From the NCBI GenBank assembly GCA_025350695.1, contig JANXXI010000338.1:1-64000 (forward strand): a DNA stretch of 64,000 bases, written 5' to 3'. The notes under the pieces were generated by a model. The model was not told the DNA's origin and did no database searches. It was given only the letters and a program-made list of their open reading frames with translations. This stretch comes from Acidobacteriota bacterium. GTDB taxonomy: Bacteria > Acidobacteriota > Terriglobia > Bryobacterales > Bryobacteraceae. This document shows, piece by piece, positions 37,976-48,300 of this stretch; position 1 is the stretch's first letter; every line of letters starts with the position of its first letter. Made by a program: the position numbers and the translations under genes.

Positions 37976-38433
37976 ACCTCCTGTGCATAACGTTCCAATG
38001 CCTTTACCATTCGCGAATGCGTATGGCAACGGCAAATCAAGCCGGTCAAGCTCTGAATAATGTCTTCACGCGAGGCGCGTGGGTTCTTATCAATGTAAGT
38101 CTTGCCATAAAGCAGGATGCCGCTGATGCAGTAGCCACATTGCACGGCCTGCTCTTCAATGAAGAGTTGCTGCAATCGATGCGGCGTTTTCGTCGTGCCC
38201 AATCCTTCGATGGTGGTGACTTTCTTTCCCGCCGCATCCGAACACGGCGTTACGCAGGATCGGATAGGTTCTCCGTCCAGCAATACCGTGCAGGCTCCGC
38301 ATTGAGAAAGGCCACACCCAAACTTAGGGCCGTTGAGACCCAAATCTTCCATCAACAAATTCAACAGCGGCATGTTCGGGTCAACATCCGCAGTTGCCGC
38401 CTTGCCGTTGACAGTCAGCTTTACCTCAGCCAT
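37966..38433 (-). CDS. (2Fe-2S)-binding subunit of the molybdenum hydroxylase (IorA-like)
   Basis: LTVNGKAATADVDPNMPLLNLLMEDLGLNGPKFGCGLSQCGACTVLLDGEPIRSC...AVQCGYCISGILL...LICRCHTHSRMVKAL. Confidence 0.95.
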   Translation of the reverse strand: MAEVKLTVNGKAATADVDPNMPLLNLLMEDLGLNGPKFGCGLSQCGACTVLLDGEPIRSCVTPCSDAAGKKVTTIEGLGTTKTPHRLQQLFIEEQAVQCGYCISGILLYGKTYIDKNPRASREDIIQSLTGLICRCHTHSRMVKALERYAQEVGK

Positions 38434-38599
38434 ATCCTCTGTCTCCTTATTATTACTCGCGGGCTGAAATTTGCCACTTGGGGGAGTGCTTGCTCGCTCG
38501 CTCGTTTGGATTGGATTATATCGGAGTTGACAGCATGAGACAGGCAATTGGTGAAGAGTTTACAAGCTTTGATCGGGTCGTCGAATTATTGCTAATTGC

Positions 38600-38887
38600 T
38601 CAATCCAGCCACTCGAGGCAAGTGTCGGTCAACATGCCACCTAAGACGTGAGCGGCATCGCGTTCGACGGCGGCCAACACCTTGCTGGCAAAATCGCGGC
38701 TGGTTGAAACAGTCACTGCCGCGATCGTCGCGCGTTGCCAGGTATGTTCACCGTCGATCTCCGCTACAGACACGTTATGCCGCTCTCGCAGGCGGTCTTT
38801 CAGCCCCTTGACGACGCTTCGTTTATCTTTGAGGGATTGGGCATGGGGAATGCTGATCTCCATGGTCATTACCCCTATAACAGGCAT
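38600..38887 (-). CDS. DUF503 (YlxP-like) protein
   Basis: MPVIGVMTMEISIPHAQSLKDKRSVVKGLKDRLRERHNVSVAEIDGEHTWQRATIAAVTVS. Confidence 0.9.
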   Translation of the reverse strand: MPVIGVMTMEISIPHAQSLKDKRSVVKGLKDRLRERHNVSVAEIDGEHTWQRATIAAVTVSTSRDFASKVLAAVERDAAHVLGGMLTDTCLEWLD

Positions 38888-38964
38888 GTAGACTAGTGTA
38901 TCTTGGGGATGCCCAGGGCGAAACCATCCGTTGCCAGGCAACGTCGGAAATAACGAGGAATGCC

Positions 38965-40119
38965 ATGTATCCGAAAAATATGCTTCGCTATACGCTCCCC
39001 CTTCTGTTGACTGGCGGCGTCTTCGCCCAGTCGCATCAACCCGAATTTCGCCGTGCCGAGATTCGCGGTGGAGGAGGAGATGGTAAGTGCACGATCGAAG
39101 TGATCGTGGATGGCAGCGCCGAAGTGGAAATCTCCGGTGACGGGGCGACGGTGCGCACGATTACCGGCGACCGGGCGCGGTTCCGTCGTTTTGACTGCAA
39201 TCGGCCGATGCCGGTAAACCCAGTCAGCTTTCGTTTTAAAGGCGTGGATGGGCGGGGACGCCAATCGTTGCTGCGGCAACCGGGGCGCGGCCCGGCGGTG
39301 GTCCGCATTGACGATCCGGATCGCGGCAGTGAAGGCTACACGTTCGATATCGAATGGCAGGATGGCGGCCGGCAAGACCTGGGCAGTCCTTACGGCGGTG
39401 GAGCTCCACAGTCTCGCCGGGCGGAGATTCGCAGCGGAGGCCGTGAGGGTAAGTGCACCGTTGAAGTAGAAGTGGGCGGGAGCGCCGAGGTCGAAATTCG
39501 GGGCGATTCGGCTGTGTTGCGCCCGATGTCGGGCAGCCAGGTTAACTTCCGGCGTTTTGTCTGTAATCAACCGTTGCCTGCGGATCCGTTTGAGTTTCGG
39601 TTCACTGGGATTGATGGGCGTGGGAGGCAGTCGCTGGTGCGGGATCCAGGCCGCGGCGGAGTTGCGGTTGTTCGCATTGATGACAATGGCCGGAACATGC
39701 AGGCCTACACATTCGATATTGAATGGCGTGGTGGTGGGGCGCCGGTGAGTGGCATTCCAGAGCGAGGCGGCTTTGGCGGAGGACGCGATAGAGGCGAACA
39801 GCGGCAAGCTGACATTCGCGGCGGCGGTGGACATGGCAAATGCACCCTTGAAGTGCTGGTGGATGGCGTCGCTGAAATTGAAGTGCGAGGCGATTTGGCG
39901 TATATCCGCACCATCACTGGCGAGCATGCTTCCTTCCGGCGTTTTCAATGCAATACACCGATGCCTGATGCGCCTTACGACTTCAAGTTCTCCGGCATTG
40001 ATGGACGGGGCCGGCAGAAACTGGTTCGCAGCCCACAGCGCGGCGGGCCGGCGGTCATTCGTATTGAGGATCGGGATCGCGGACGTGAGGCGTATACGTT
40101 TGATCTGGAGTGGCGGTAA
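38965..40119 (+). CDS. Secreted protein of three tandem homologous modules, function unknown
   Basis: Signal peptide MYPKNMLRYTLPLLLTGGVFAQ; three repeats (approx. 39055-39360, 39418-39726, 39802-40116) of R.A[ED]IR.GG..GKCT[IVL]EV.V.G.AE[VI]E..GD.A..R...G....FRRF.CN.P[ML]P..P..F.F.GIDGRGRQ.L.R.P.RG..VVRI.D...YTFD[IL]EW. Confidence 0.85.
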   Translation: MYPKNMLRYTLPLLLTGGVFAQSHQPEFRRAEIRGGGGDGKCTIEVIVDGSAEVEISGDGATVRTITGDRARFRRFDCNRPMPVNPVSFRFKGVDGRGRQSLLRQPGRGPAVVRIDDPDRGSEGYTFDIEWQDGGRQDLGSPYGGGAPQSRRAEIRSGGREGKCTVEVEVGGSAEVEIRGDSAVLRPMSGSQVNFRRFVCNQPLPADPFEFRFTGIDGRGRQSLVRDPGRGGVAVVRIDDNGRNMQAYTFDIEWRGGGAPVSGIPERGGFGGGRDRGEQRQADIRGGGGHGKCTLEVLVDGVAEIEVRGDLAYIRTITGEHASFRRFQCNTPMPDAPYDFKFSGIDGRGRQKLVRSPQRGGPAVIRIEDRDRGREAYTFDLEWR

Positions 40120-40127
40120 AGTCAATG

Positions 40128-40300
40128 GGCACACTTGTGCCTGGGGCGTGAGGCTTTCGTATTGCGATGTTCGCGGCGCGAACTGCGATTGCTTCAATTG
40201 GAAGACCACAGCCAAGCGGTCCGCCTGGTTTGCCAAGCTCGGCGGACTGATCCAATCAATCCCGCCTATCCAATGATTCCTCAACTGCAACCCGCTGGCC
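40128..40300 (-). repeat. Dispersed repeat copy 2
   Basis: See copy 1; directly abuts a uma2 N-terminal scrap. Confidence 0.8.
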
Positions 40301-40303
40301 CTC

Positions 40304-40375
40304 TATGTAGTCACAATCCGGGTGATAAGTGTGGCCGAGGTATTCGGACAGCGGAACCGGACCAGCGTTTGGCAT
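40304..40375 (-). pseudogene. Uma2 (DUF820) N-terminal fragment
   Basis: Minus translation MPNAGPVPLSEYLGHTYHPDCDYIEG versus intact LVPLEEYLGKSYEPDCEYVDG at 5390-5280; homology then ends in repeat copy 2. Confidence 0.82.
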
Positions 40376-40432
40376 GCCTGCATTGTACCGCCAATCGCTT
40401 GCTGTACAATCAGAAGGGACAAACTCCTCACC

Positions 40433-42829
40433 ATGATGCCTCGTTTGCTCAGCATTTCCGCGCTTCTTGCCACATCCTCACTATGGGCGCAGGATCAAGC
40501 GGCCACGTTCCAACATACCGTCCAGCCTTTCCTCGCCACCCATTGCGCCGCTTGCCACAACGATAAGCAAAAAACCGCCAACCTCAGCTTCGATGCTTTT
40601 CGCGATCCCTCGCACGCCCTGAAGCAAACTACCGTTTGGGAAAACGTGCTTGACCGGCTGAACGCTGGAACTATGCCGCCCCCGGGTCCGGCGCGTCCGG
40701 CAAAAGTTGAAGTGGCCGCTGTGACGAAGTGGATTGAATCCCTTGTCAATCCCACTGGAGCGGCACGCGATGGGAACCCCGGCAGGGTCACGGCGCGACG
40801 GTTGAATCGCACGGAATATAACAACACGATTCGCGACCTGCTGGGAATTTCAATCCAGCCCGCCGACGAATTTCCCGTGGACGATTCCGGTTACGGGTTC
40901 GACAACATTGGCGACGTACTGACTGTCTCGCCCATGTTGATGGAAAAGTACATGGCCGCCGCGGCCAAGGTGTCGCAGCTTGCCGTGTTCGGTGAAGTTC
41001 TACCGCCGAAGCCCACAAGGCTTGCCCGCTTGCTGAACCGCCGCTCGCCGGAAGCGACCGATGTGTTGAGCAAGGACAATTATTTCCCCTATTCCATGCG
41101 CGGCTCCATGTATGGGAATTGGATTTTCCCCGCTGATGCCGAATATGAGTTCCGGTTGCGCGTGGCGAACTTCCGGCCTGACGTGGCGCCCGACAAGCGC
41201 GCCCGCATGCAAAACTCCAGCGCCGAAGAATTGAGCGCGCTGGACGAGATCAACCGCAAAGCTGCTCCCCCTCGCGATGTTGTGTTGACGGTCGATGGAA
41301 AGACTGTGTTGACCGGCGTTGTGGAAGGCACAGCAGCCTATGGCTACCATCGCGGCGAGTTTATTGCTCGCGTTCCAGTGAAAGCCGGCCAACGAATGCT
41401 GCGCGCGTCGTTCCCGGAATTGGCTGACCTTGAGGACCCGCGTAAGAACATTAATAAAGATATGCGGCGCCAGTTGTTTGTCGACTATCTGGAGATTGTT
41501 GGCCCCTTCGCGCCTAGCACAGCTGCACCCGATAGCTATCGGCGCGTCTTCATTTGTAACCATGGGCGTGGACAGCACCAAGCCTCGTGCGCGCGGCCAA
41601 TTGTTGAGAATTTGACTCGCCGCGCTTATCGTCGGCCGGTTACGCCTAAGGAAGTGGATTCGAAACTGGCGCTGGTGAATCTGGCGCTGAAGGATGGGGA
41701 TACGTTTGAAGAAGGCATCCGGCTTGCCCTTGAAGCCGTTTTAGCTTCGCCCAATTTTCTGTTTCATACTGGGCAACAACCTGCGGGCGAGTTCGGCGCC
41801 GCGTATCAGCTCAGCGAGTATGACCTAACCTCACGTCTTTCCTATTTTCTATGGGGCAGTATGCCGGATGAGGAGTTGTTTCAAAAGGCCGCCACGCACG
41901 CGCTGCATCAATCAGGGGTGCTGGAAGCGCAAGTTCGCCGCATGCTCGCCGATCCGAAAGCCACGAATTTAGTGGACAACTTCGCCGCCCAGTGGCTGCA
42001 ATTACGCATTCTTGGGCGCACCAAACCAGACCCGGCCCGCTTCCCTACTGTTGACGACGAACTGCTTGATTCGATGCGCCGCGAAACGAACTTGTTCGTG
42101 GAAGCGATGATCCGCGAGAATCGCAGCGTCCTTGATTTCATCGATGCGCCGTTCACCTTCTTGAACGGTCCGCTGGCGCGGCACTATGGCATCGCCGGCG
42201 TGGATGGCGAACAGTTCCGTCGGGTAAATCTGGAGGGAGAGCAGCGTAGCGGGCTCTTGACGCAAGGCGCGATACTAACCGTATCTTCCTATCCGACCCG
42301 GACTGCGCCAACAGTGCGCGGCAAATGGGTGCTGGAGAATTTGTTAGGCGCCGCGCCGCCGCCGCCACCGGCCGATGTGCCGGTGCTCGATGAATCGAAG
42401 AAAGCGACAACCATGTCGATGAGGGAACGGCTGGAACAGCATCGTAAGGACCCCAGTTGCGCGCCGTGTCATAACGCGATGGATCCGATCGGCTTTGGCC
42501 TGGAACGCTACGATGCCGTGGGGTCTTACCGCACCCACGAAGGCTCGGTTGCTATTGATTCGTCCGGCACTCTCCCCGATGGAAAATCGTTCGGCGGCGC
42601 TAAAGAGTTGAAGGCAATTCTAAAAAGCCAATCCGATGCCTTCACGCGCAACTTGACGGAGAAACTGATGACGTTCGCGCTGGGCCGTGGTTTGGAACGT
42701 TATGACCGCGCGGCGGTTGATCAGATTTGCAAGCAGGCCGCGCAAGACGGCTATAAATTTTCTAGCATTGTATTAGGCATCGTGAACAGCAAACCGTTTC
42801 AGATGCAATCGAACGATCCGGGGAACTAA
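40433..42829 (+). CDS. DUF1587/1592/1595/1588/1585 (PSD) cytochrome-type protein
   Basis: VQPFLATHCAACHNDKQKTANLSFDAF; RRLNRTEYNNTIRDLLGI; RLSYFLWGSMPDEELF; HRKDPSCAPCHNAMDPIGFGLERYDAVG. Confidence 0.95.
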   Translation: MMPRLLSISALLATSSLWAQDQAATFQHTVQPFLATHCAACHNDKQKTANLSFDAFRDPSHALKQTTVWENVLDRLNAGTMPPPGPARPAKVEVAAVTKWIESLVNPTGAARDGNPGRVTARRLNRTEYNNTIRDLLGISIQPADEFPVDDSGYGFDNIGDVLTVSPMLMEKYMAAAAKVSQLAVFGEVLPPKPTRLARLLNRRSPEATDVLSKDNYFPYSMRGSMYGNWIFPADAEYEFRLRVANFRPDVAPDKRARMQNSSAEELSALDEINRKAAPPRDVVLTVDGKTVLTGVVEGTAAYGYHRGEFIARVPVKAGQRMLRASFPELADLEDPRKNINKDMRRQLFVDYLEIVGPFAPSTAAPDSYRRVFICNHGRGQHQASCARPIVENLTRRAYRRPVTPKEVDSKLALVNLALKDGDTFEEGIRLALEAVLASPNFLFHTGQQPAGEFGAAYQLSEYDLTSRLSYFLWGSMPDEELFQKAATHALHQSGVLEAQVRRMLADPKATNLVDNFAAQWLQLRILGRTKPDPARFPTVDDELLDSMRRETNLFVEAMIRENRSVLDFIDAPFTFLNGPLARHYGIAGVDGEQFRRVNLEGEQRSGLLTQGAILTVSSYPTRTAPTVRGKWVLENLLGAAPPPPPADVPVLDESKKATTMSMRERLEQHRKDPSCAPCHNAMDPIGFGLERYDAVGSYRTHEGSVAIDSSGTLPDGKSFGGAKELKAILKSQSDAFTRNLTEKLMTFALGRGLERYDRAAVDQICKQAAQDGYKFSSIVLGIVNSKPFQMQSNDPGN

Positions 42830-42830
42830 C

Positions 42831-44180
42831 ATGACCAACAAACCGCTATCCAGACGAACGCTATTACGCGGCCTAGGCACGGCAATGGCATTGCCGCTGC
42901 TTGATTCAATGATTCCAGCCTTTTCAAGCGCTGCAACTAAATCGCCAGTACGCGCTGCGTTCGTTTATTTCCCTAACGGCGTGCAAGTACCATCGTGGTT
43001 TCCGCAATCTACCGGTGATGTTTCTCCGTTGCCGAATGTGTTGCCGCGCGTGCTGGAACCGCTGGCGCCGCACCGCAACGATTTTTCGTTGCTGGGTGGG
43101 CTCACGGTGAACGGAGGCCGCGCGCTGGGCGATGGGCCTGGGGATCATGGCCGCGCCGGAGCCAGTTATCTTACCGGCGCGCATCCTAAGAAGAGCTTCG
43201 GCCGTGACCTTCGCGCAGGCGTCTCCGTGGATCAACACATTGCCCAGGCCATTGGTTCGCAAACGCGTTTCGCTTCGCTCGAATTGGGTTGCGAAGAAGG
43301 TATTCAGGGCGGTAATTGCGACAACGGTTACAGCTGCGCCTACAGCAACAGTATTTCCTGGCGCACACCTACTACTCCGAATCCACCTGAAGTGCGGCCC
43401 CGCGCGGTGTTTGAGCGTTTGTTCGGAGCCGGCGAAATTGAGTCCGATCCCGTTCGCCGTGCGCGGCAGCAGCGTCAACGTAAGGGCGTCCTTGATTCCG
43501 TGCTGGAAGACGCGCGCCAGTTGCAGGGGAAACTAGGCGCAACGGATCGCCGCAAACTGGACGAATATTTGTACGCCATTCGCGACATTGAGACGCGCAT
43601 CGAAAAGGCCGAGCGCGCGCCGCGCCGGGAAGCACCGCCCATCGACAGTCCAGCATCGGGCGTCCCGGAAAATTACCTGGAGCACACGCATTTGATGTTC
43701 GACTTGATGACGGTCGCCTTCCAGACCGATGCCACCCGCGTGGCGACATTCCTGATGGCGATTGAGCAGAGCAACCGGGCGTATCGCGAGATCGGAATTC
43801 CTGATTCTCACCATGGCCTCACACATCACGGCGGAGACAAGGAAAAGATCGAAAAGTGCATTCAGATCAACCGCTACCAGATGGAGCAGTTCGCATATTT
43901 CCTGGGGAAACTAAAGGCCACGCCTGATGGGGATGGCACGTTGTTTGATCACGTGATGGTGACTTACGGCAGCGGTTTGGGCGATGGACACGAGCACGAC
44001 AATCTTCCTACGTTGTTGACCGGCGGTGGAAGTGGCTTGTTCAAGCATGGCCGGCATATCAAGTACAAGAACGAAACGCCCCTCGCGAATTTGCACTTAG
44101 TGATGATGGATAGGATGGGCGTGCCGGCAGAGTCATTCGCGGACAGCAACGGGAAGTTGGGCTACTTGGCGGATTTGTAG
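42831..44180 (+). CDS. DUF1552 protein
   Basis: LSRRTLLRGLGTAMALPLLDSMIPAF...RAAFVYFPNGVQVPSWFP...LLGGLTVNGGRALGDGPGDHGRAGASYLTGAHPKK. Confidence 0.95.
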   Translation: MTNKPLSRRTLLRGLGTAMALPLLDSMIPAFSSAATKSPVRAAFVYFPNGVQVPSWFPQSTGDVSPLPNVLPRVLEPLAPHRNDFSLLGGLTVNGGRALGDGPGDHGRAGASYLTGAHPKKSFGRDLRAGVSVDQHIAQAIGSQTRFASLELGCEEGIQGGNCDNGYSCAYSNSISWRTPTTPNPPEVRPRAVFERLFGAGEIESDPVRRARQQRQRKGVLDSVLEDARQLQGKLGATDRRKLDEYLYAIRDIETRIEKAERAPRREAPPIDSPASGVPENYLEHTHLMFDLMTVAFQTDATRVATFLMAIEQSNRAYREIGIPDSHHGLTHHGGDKEKIEKCIQINRYQMEQFAYFLGKLKATPDGDGTLFDHVMVTYGSGLGDGHEHDNLPTLLTGGGSGLFKHGRHIKYKNETPLANLHLVMMDRMGVPAESFADSNGKLGYLADL

Positions 44181-44426
44181 CTCTGAGCGAGGTTTGAGGG
44201 AAAGGCATGTCTGTCTTAGATCTTCGACCGAGCCAGCAAGTTGATTCCCCACGCGCTCAAAAACTCAATCTCCCCTGTTTCCCATAACTTACTCCCACAC
44301 CAAATACAATTCGCTTGCGCCCGCCTGCTAGCCTAATTAACGTAGAGAGCGAATCCGGCCGGACTACTCTTTATCCAAAACTGCTCCGTCTTGCGGCGGA
44401 GCGGTCTCGGGTATACCTGAGTTCTA

Positions 44427-44615
44427 CATCGTGTCAGTAGGGTTGCTAAACGTGGAAAAACTGGAAGGGCGGCATTGGTTGGGGAACCGGTGCTGTCCGT
44501 CTGCTATTAGGCAGACAAGCCGTTATGGTTGGCGGCTCTTCAGTGGAAGCGCAAAGCAGCCCCGCTGGCTCGATCATTTTTTAAGCAGCAAGGCGCCATC
44601 ACGGGCACACGTGTC
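44427..44615 (+). repeat. Dispersed repeat copy 3
   Basis: Aligns to the reverse complement of copy 1 through GGTTGGGGAACC, GTTATGGTTGGCGGC and CCCGCTGGC. Confidence 0.7.
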
Positions 44616-44769
44616 TTTAAATTTATGGAGGCTCAACATGCACAAAATCAACATTCTCGAACCTTCGCCAACTCCGGGCGGCCGCCGCTTCAACGCCAAA
44701 TACCGAATCACATCGTCGGGAGCCACCCGCTCTGAAATTCTCCCGCCAGCGGCCATTTCTGCTGCCGGC

Positions 44770-45163
44770 TTAGGCAGCGCGGGCTGCGATCGATCTCATG
44801 GCAATCGGGGCGCCTACCAAGTAAGCCGAACAAAAGATGCAGGACCCGGTCATAGGGGTTGCGATTCGTGTGCAGCCAGACCTTAATCCATTCGCCCAAT
44901 GGAACGCCGTCGTATTTATAGTGCGCACCCCATTCGTGGAAGCAGAGGTAGAGAATGATCGGAACGTAGGATGTGCGGGACAAAGGTACAACACGGTAGA
45001 TAAGGATCAGCGCAATGATGAAGACCAGCATGATGAGGTTTTCAAGAAACCAATCAAACACCACCGTGGGATGGTATGCGGAAGCGGCGAACACCGGAGC
45101 CATGGCGGCCACTAACAACTGGAGAAAACGGTTTTCGCGAAACGGGACTTGGGTCAGTAGCAC
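44770..45163 (-). pseudogene. DUF2238 (YjdF-like) membrane protein, truncated/frameshifted
   Basis: FDWFLENLIMLVFIIALILIYRVVPLSRTSYVPIILYLCFHEWGAHYKYDGVPLGEWIKVWLHTNRNPYDRVLHLLFGLL, then continuation in another frame VGAPIAMRSIAARAA; C-terminal half missing. Confidence 0.75.
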
Positions 45164-45316
45164 TCCGGCAAATTGTAGCGCAGCCCCTCGTGGCTAGGAA
45201 GTAATGTGCTTACGGGAGTTATCCCGTCGCGCCGGGCGCCTACCCGGCAGATACGCTTTATCGTTGTATTGAAACACACTCTCCCATACAATCGGGATTA
45301 CCCTCAGGGGGGTCAA

Positions 45317-48300
45317 ATGCCGCGATATTGTCCACTTTTTGCCGCTCTGCTTTTATCTGCCCTCGCCTCCGGCCAGGATGTCTTCGGCTCCATCCGCGGA
45401 CGCGTACTTGACCCATCAGGATCAGCCGTCCCCGGCGCCGTCGTGGTCGCCACTCAAACGGAAACCGGTGCTGCGCGCACTGCCAAGTCCGCATCAAACG
45501 GCGAATACACTTTTCCCAATCTGCCTATCGGGCCGTATCAGATTTCCGCGTCGCATACGGGCTTCAAACAAGCTGTTGAAATAGGGTTGGTGCTCCACGT
45601 TAGTGAACGGGCGTCTTTTGATTTCTCCCTGCAGGTGGGAGAAATGTCGCAGCAAGTGACTGTAACGTCAACCGCCGAGCAAGTGGAAACCGGCACTGGC
45701 GATCAATCCACGCTCATCTCCGGCGAACAGGTTCGCGAGCTTCAACTCAACGGCCGCTCCTTCATGACGCTGCTTGAACTTGTGCCGGGCGTGGCCTCTA
45801 ACATGGCTGATCGCACCGACCCGAATTCAACCCCTGATGTGGCCATCAATGGTTCCCGCAATAGCGCTTCGAACTTCAACATCGACGGCGGCAACAACGC
45901 GGACGTCATTGTAGGTTCAGGTTCGCTCAACACATTTACGTCCGTTGAAACTATCGCCGAGTTCTCTGTCATCACTTCGCCATATTCAGCCGAATACGGC
46001 AAGGGTGGATTTTCGCAGGTGAATGTGGTTACCAAAGGCGGCACAAAGAAGTACCACGGTTCCTTATTCTATTTCCTGCGCAACGATGCCTTTGCCGCCA
46101 ACGATTATTTGACTCACCAGACCTTGCCGCTGAAGCTGAATAACTTCGGTTACAACCTCGGCGGACCGCTGGTGTTCCCTCACTATAACCGCAGCCGCAA
46201 CAAGACTTTCTTTTTCTGGACCCAGGAATTCAACCGCATCACCAATACTCCGGCCGCCGTGAATACAACGACGCCAACGGCACTTGAGCGCGTCGGCGAT
46301 TTCTCCCCTCTTGGCCCCGGCGCCGACAAACTTTTTGGTACTGCCGACGATCCGGTTGTCGATCCTACTACCGCCAAAGGCTTCCCTGACGGCAAAATCC
46401 CAGCCTCTCGCATAGATCCAAATTCGGCAAAGCTAATGGCTCTGTATCCGCTGCCCAACTTCGCCGGGCCAGGTGCGATCAACTATACTTCAGCCGTCGC
46501 CTCGCGCCAAAATTGGCGCGAAGAGATGTTACGTATCGACCAAAATCTGACCGATAACCTGCGCCTGTTCGGACGATTCACACAAGATGCGTTCGACCTG
46601 GCGAACCCGTACGGAGGCTTCTCTCTTTCGGCAGTAACCACGCGCTTTGCCGGATTGGCCAATACCTACGGGAAGAGGCCAGGAAAGAACGTAGTAATCA
46701 ATGGATTTCACACAATTACTCCGACGCTGTTCCAGCACTTCCAATTTACTTTCGCCCGGCGCTACTTCAATCTGGGGCCCACGTCGAACTTATCGGATCG
46801 CAAAGGGTTGGGAGTTACTCTGCCCAAGCTGTTTCAGAACGGCGACCCCGATATTCCAGGCATCAACCTAGGCGCCGGTTACGCCGCAATCAGCCCCTAT
46901 CACGTCGGTCACAAAGAGCTGTTTAATCTGGAATTCTCGGACACATTTACGAAGGTGTACGGCAGCCATACCATCAAATCCGGCGCTCTTTATTCCTTTG
47001 GCGGCAATCTGGAGCAACCCAACAACGTGAACACTGGCGGCAGTTTCGCCTTCAGTACTAACTTTGCCAAGAACCCCGTGGCTAACTTCCTGCTGGGTTA
47101 TCCGAATACTTACACGGAAGTGGAAAAGCCCGTGGTTTCCGACGCACGGTTTGGGTTCTTTGAAGCCTTCGTGCAGGACGATTTCAAGGTTAGAAAAAAT
47201 CTTACTATTTGTTATGGCTTGCGCTACACCAATTACTACAATCCATATGATGTGAACAATGTGATGAGCAACTTCCTGCCATCCGCCTTCCAGTCGGCTG
47301 ATGCTCCCCAACTGGTGAGGGCAACCGGGGTGCTGGTTGCCGGCACAGGAAATCCACTCAATGGCATCATCGTCGCGGGCAAGAATTCCCCCTACGGAAA
47401 ACGCATCGCCAACAGCAATCTGAATTTGTGGGGACCCCGTTTCAGCTTCGCTTACGCGCCCTTCGCCCGCAGGCACACTGCTATCCGAGGTGGATGGGGC
47501 ATGTTCTTCACGCGACCGCTCATCGGCGCGTTTATCAACAATGCCTTCGACAATCCTCCGTTCTCGAAGACAGTTACGTTGAACCAGCCGTCCTACTATC
47601 TATTCGGGGGCTCCCCTCCTGCGCAGTCGCCACCCACGGTGACGGCCCTTGGCCTGTCACTCAAAGCCCCCACCGTTCATCGCTGGAGCTTCGGAGTGCA
47701 GCAGCAGATTCTGCGCAATGGCGTGCTGGACGTCAGCTATGTTGGCTCGCGATCACTGCGCCTGGAAATGCCGGTGGCGATCAACAATCCACTGGCGGGC
47801 ACAGTGCCCTCGGGGACCAATGTCAATTTCGTGCGGCCCTACACGGGCTATGGCGCGATCACGTCGCGGCAAAGTTCGGGAGACTCTAATTATCACGCGT
47901 TGCAAGTTAGCTTCAACCGGCGCATGACTAAGAAGCTTTCCGTGGGGGTGGCCTATACATGGTCGAAATCAATCGACGATGCGTCCAGTGACCGCAGCGC
48001 TACCGACGTTCCGCCAAACTCGCAAAACTTCCGCGCCGAACGCGGCCCATCCGACTTCGACCGCAGGCAGATCCTAACCGGCAACTTTATCTGGTCGCTG
48101 CCCGTGCTTGTGCGTTCGCCCTTTTTTAAGGGCTGGCAGATTTCCGGCATTGCGCGTATGTGGACCGGTACGCCTTTCGACGTGGTTATGAGTTCCGATG
48201 TAGCGGGTATTGGCGCTGTGGAAAATCAGCGGCCCGATGTTATCGCCGATACGAAAGGAACTCGTACCGTCAACGAATGGTTTAACGTCAATGCGTTTGC

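Noticed and set aside
38893-40290. 465-aa antisense ORF opposite the three-module secreted protein
   Set aside because: Low-complexity antisense translation of a repetitive GC-rich gene; the plus-strand reading has a signal peptide and conserved repeats.
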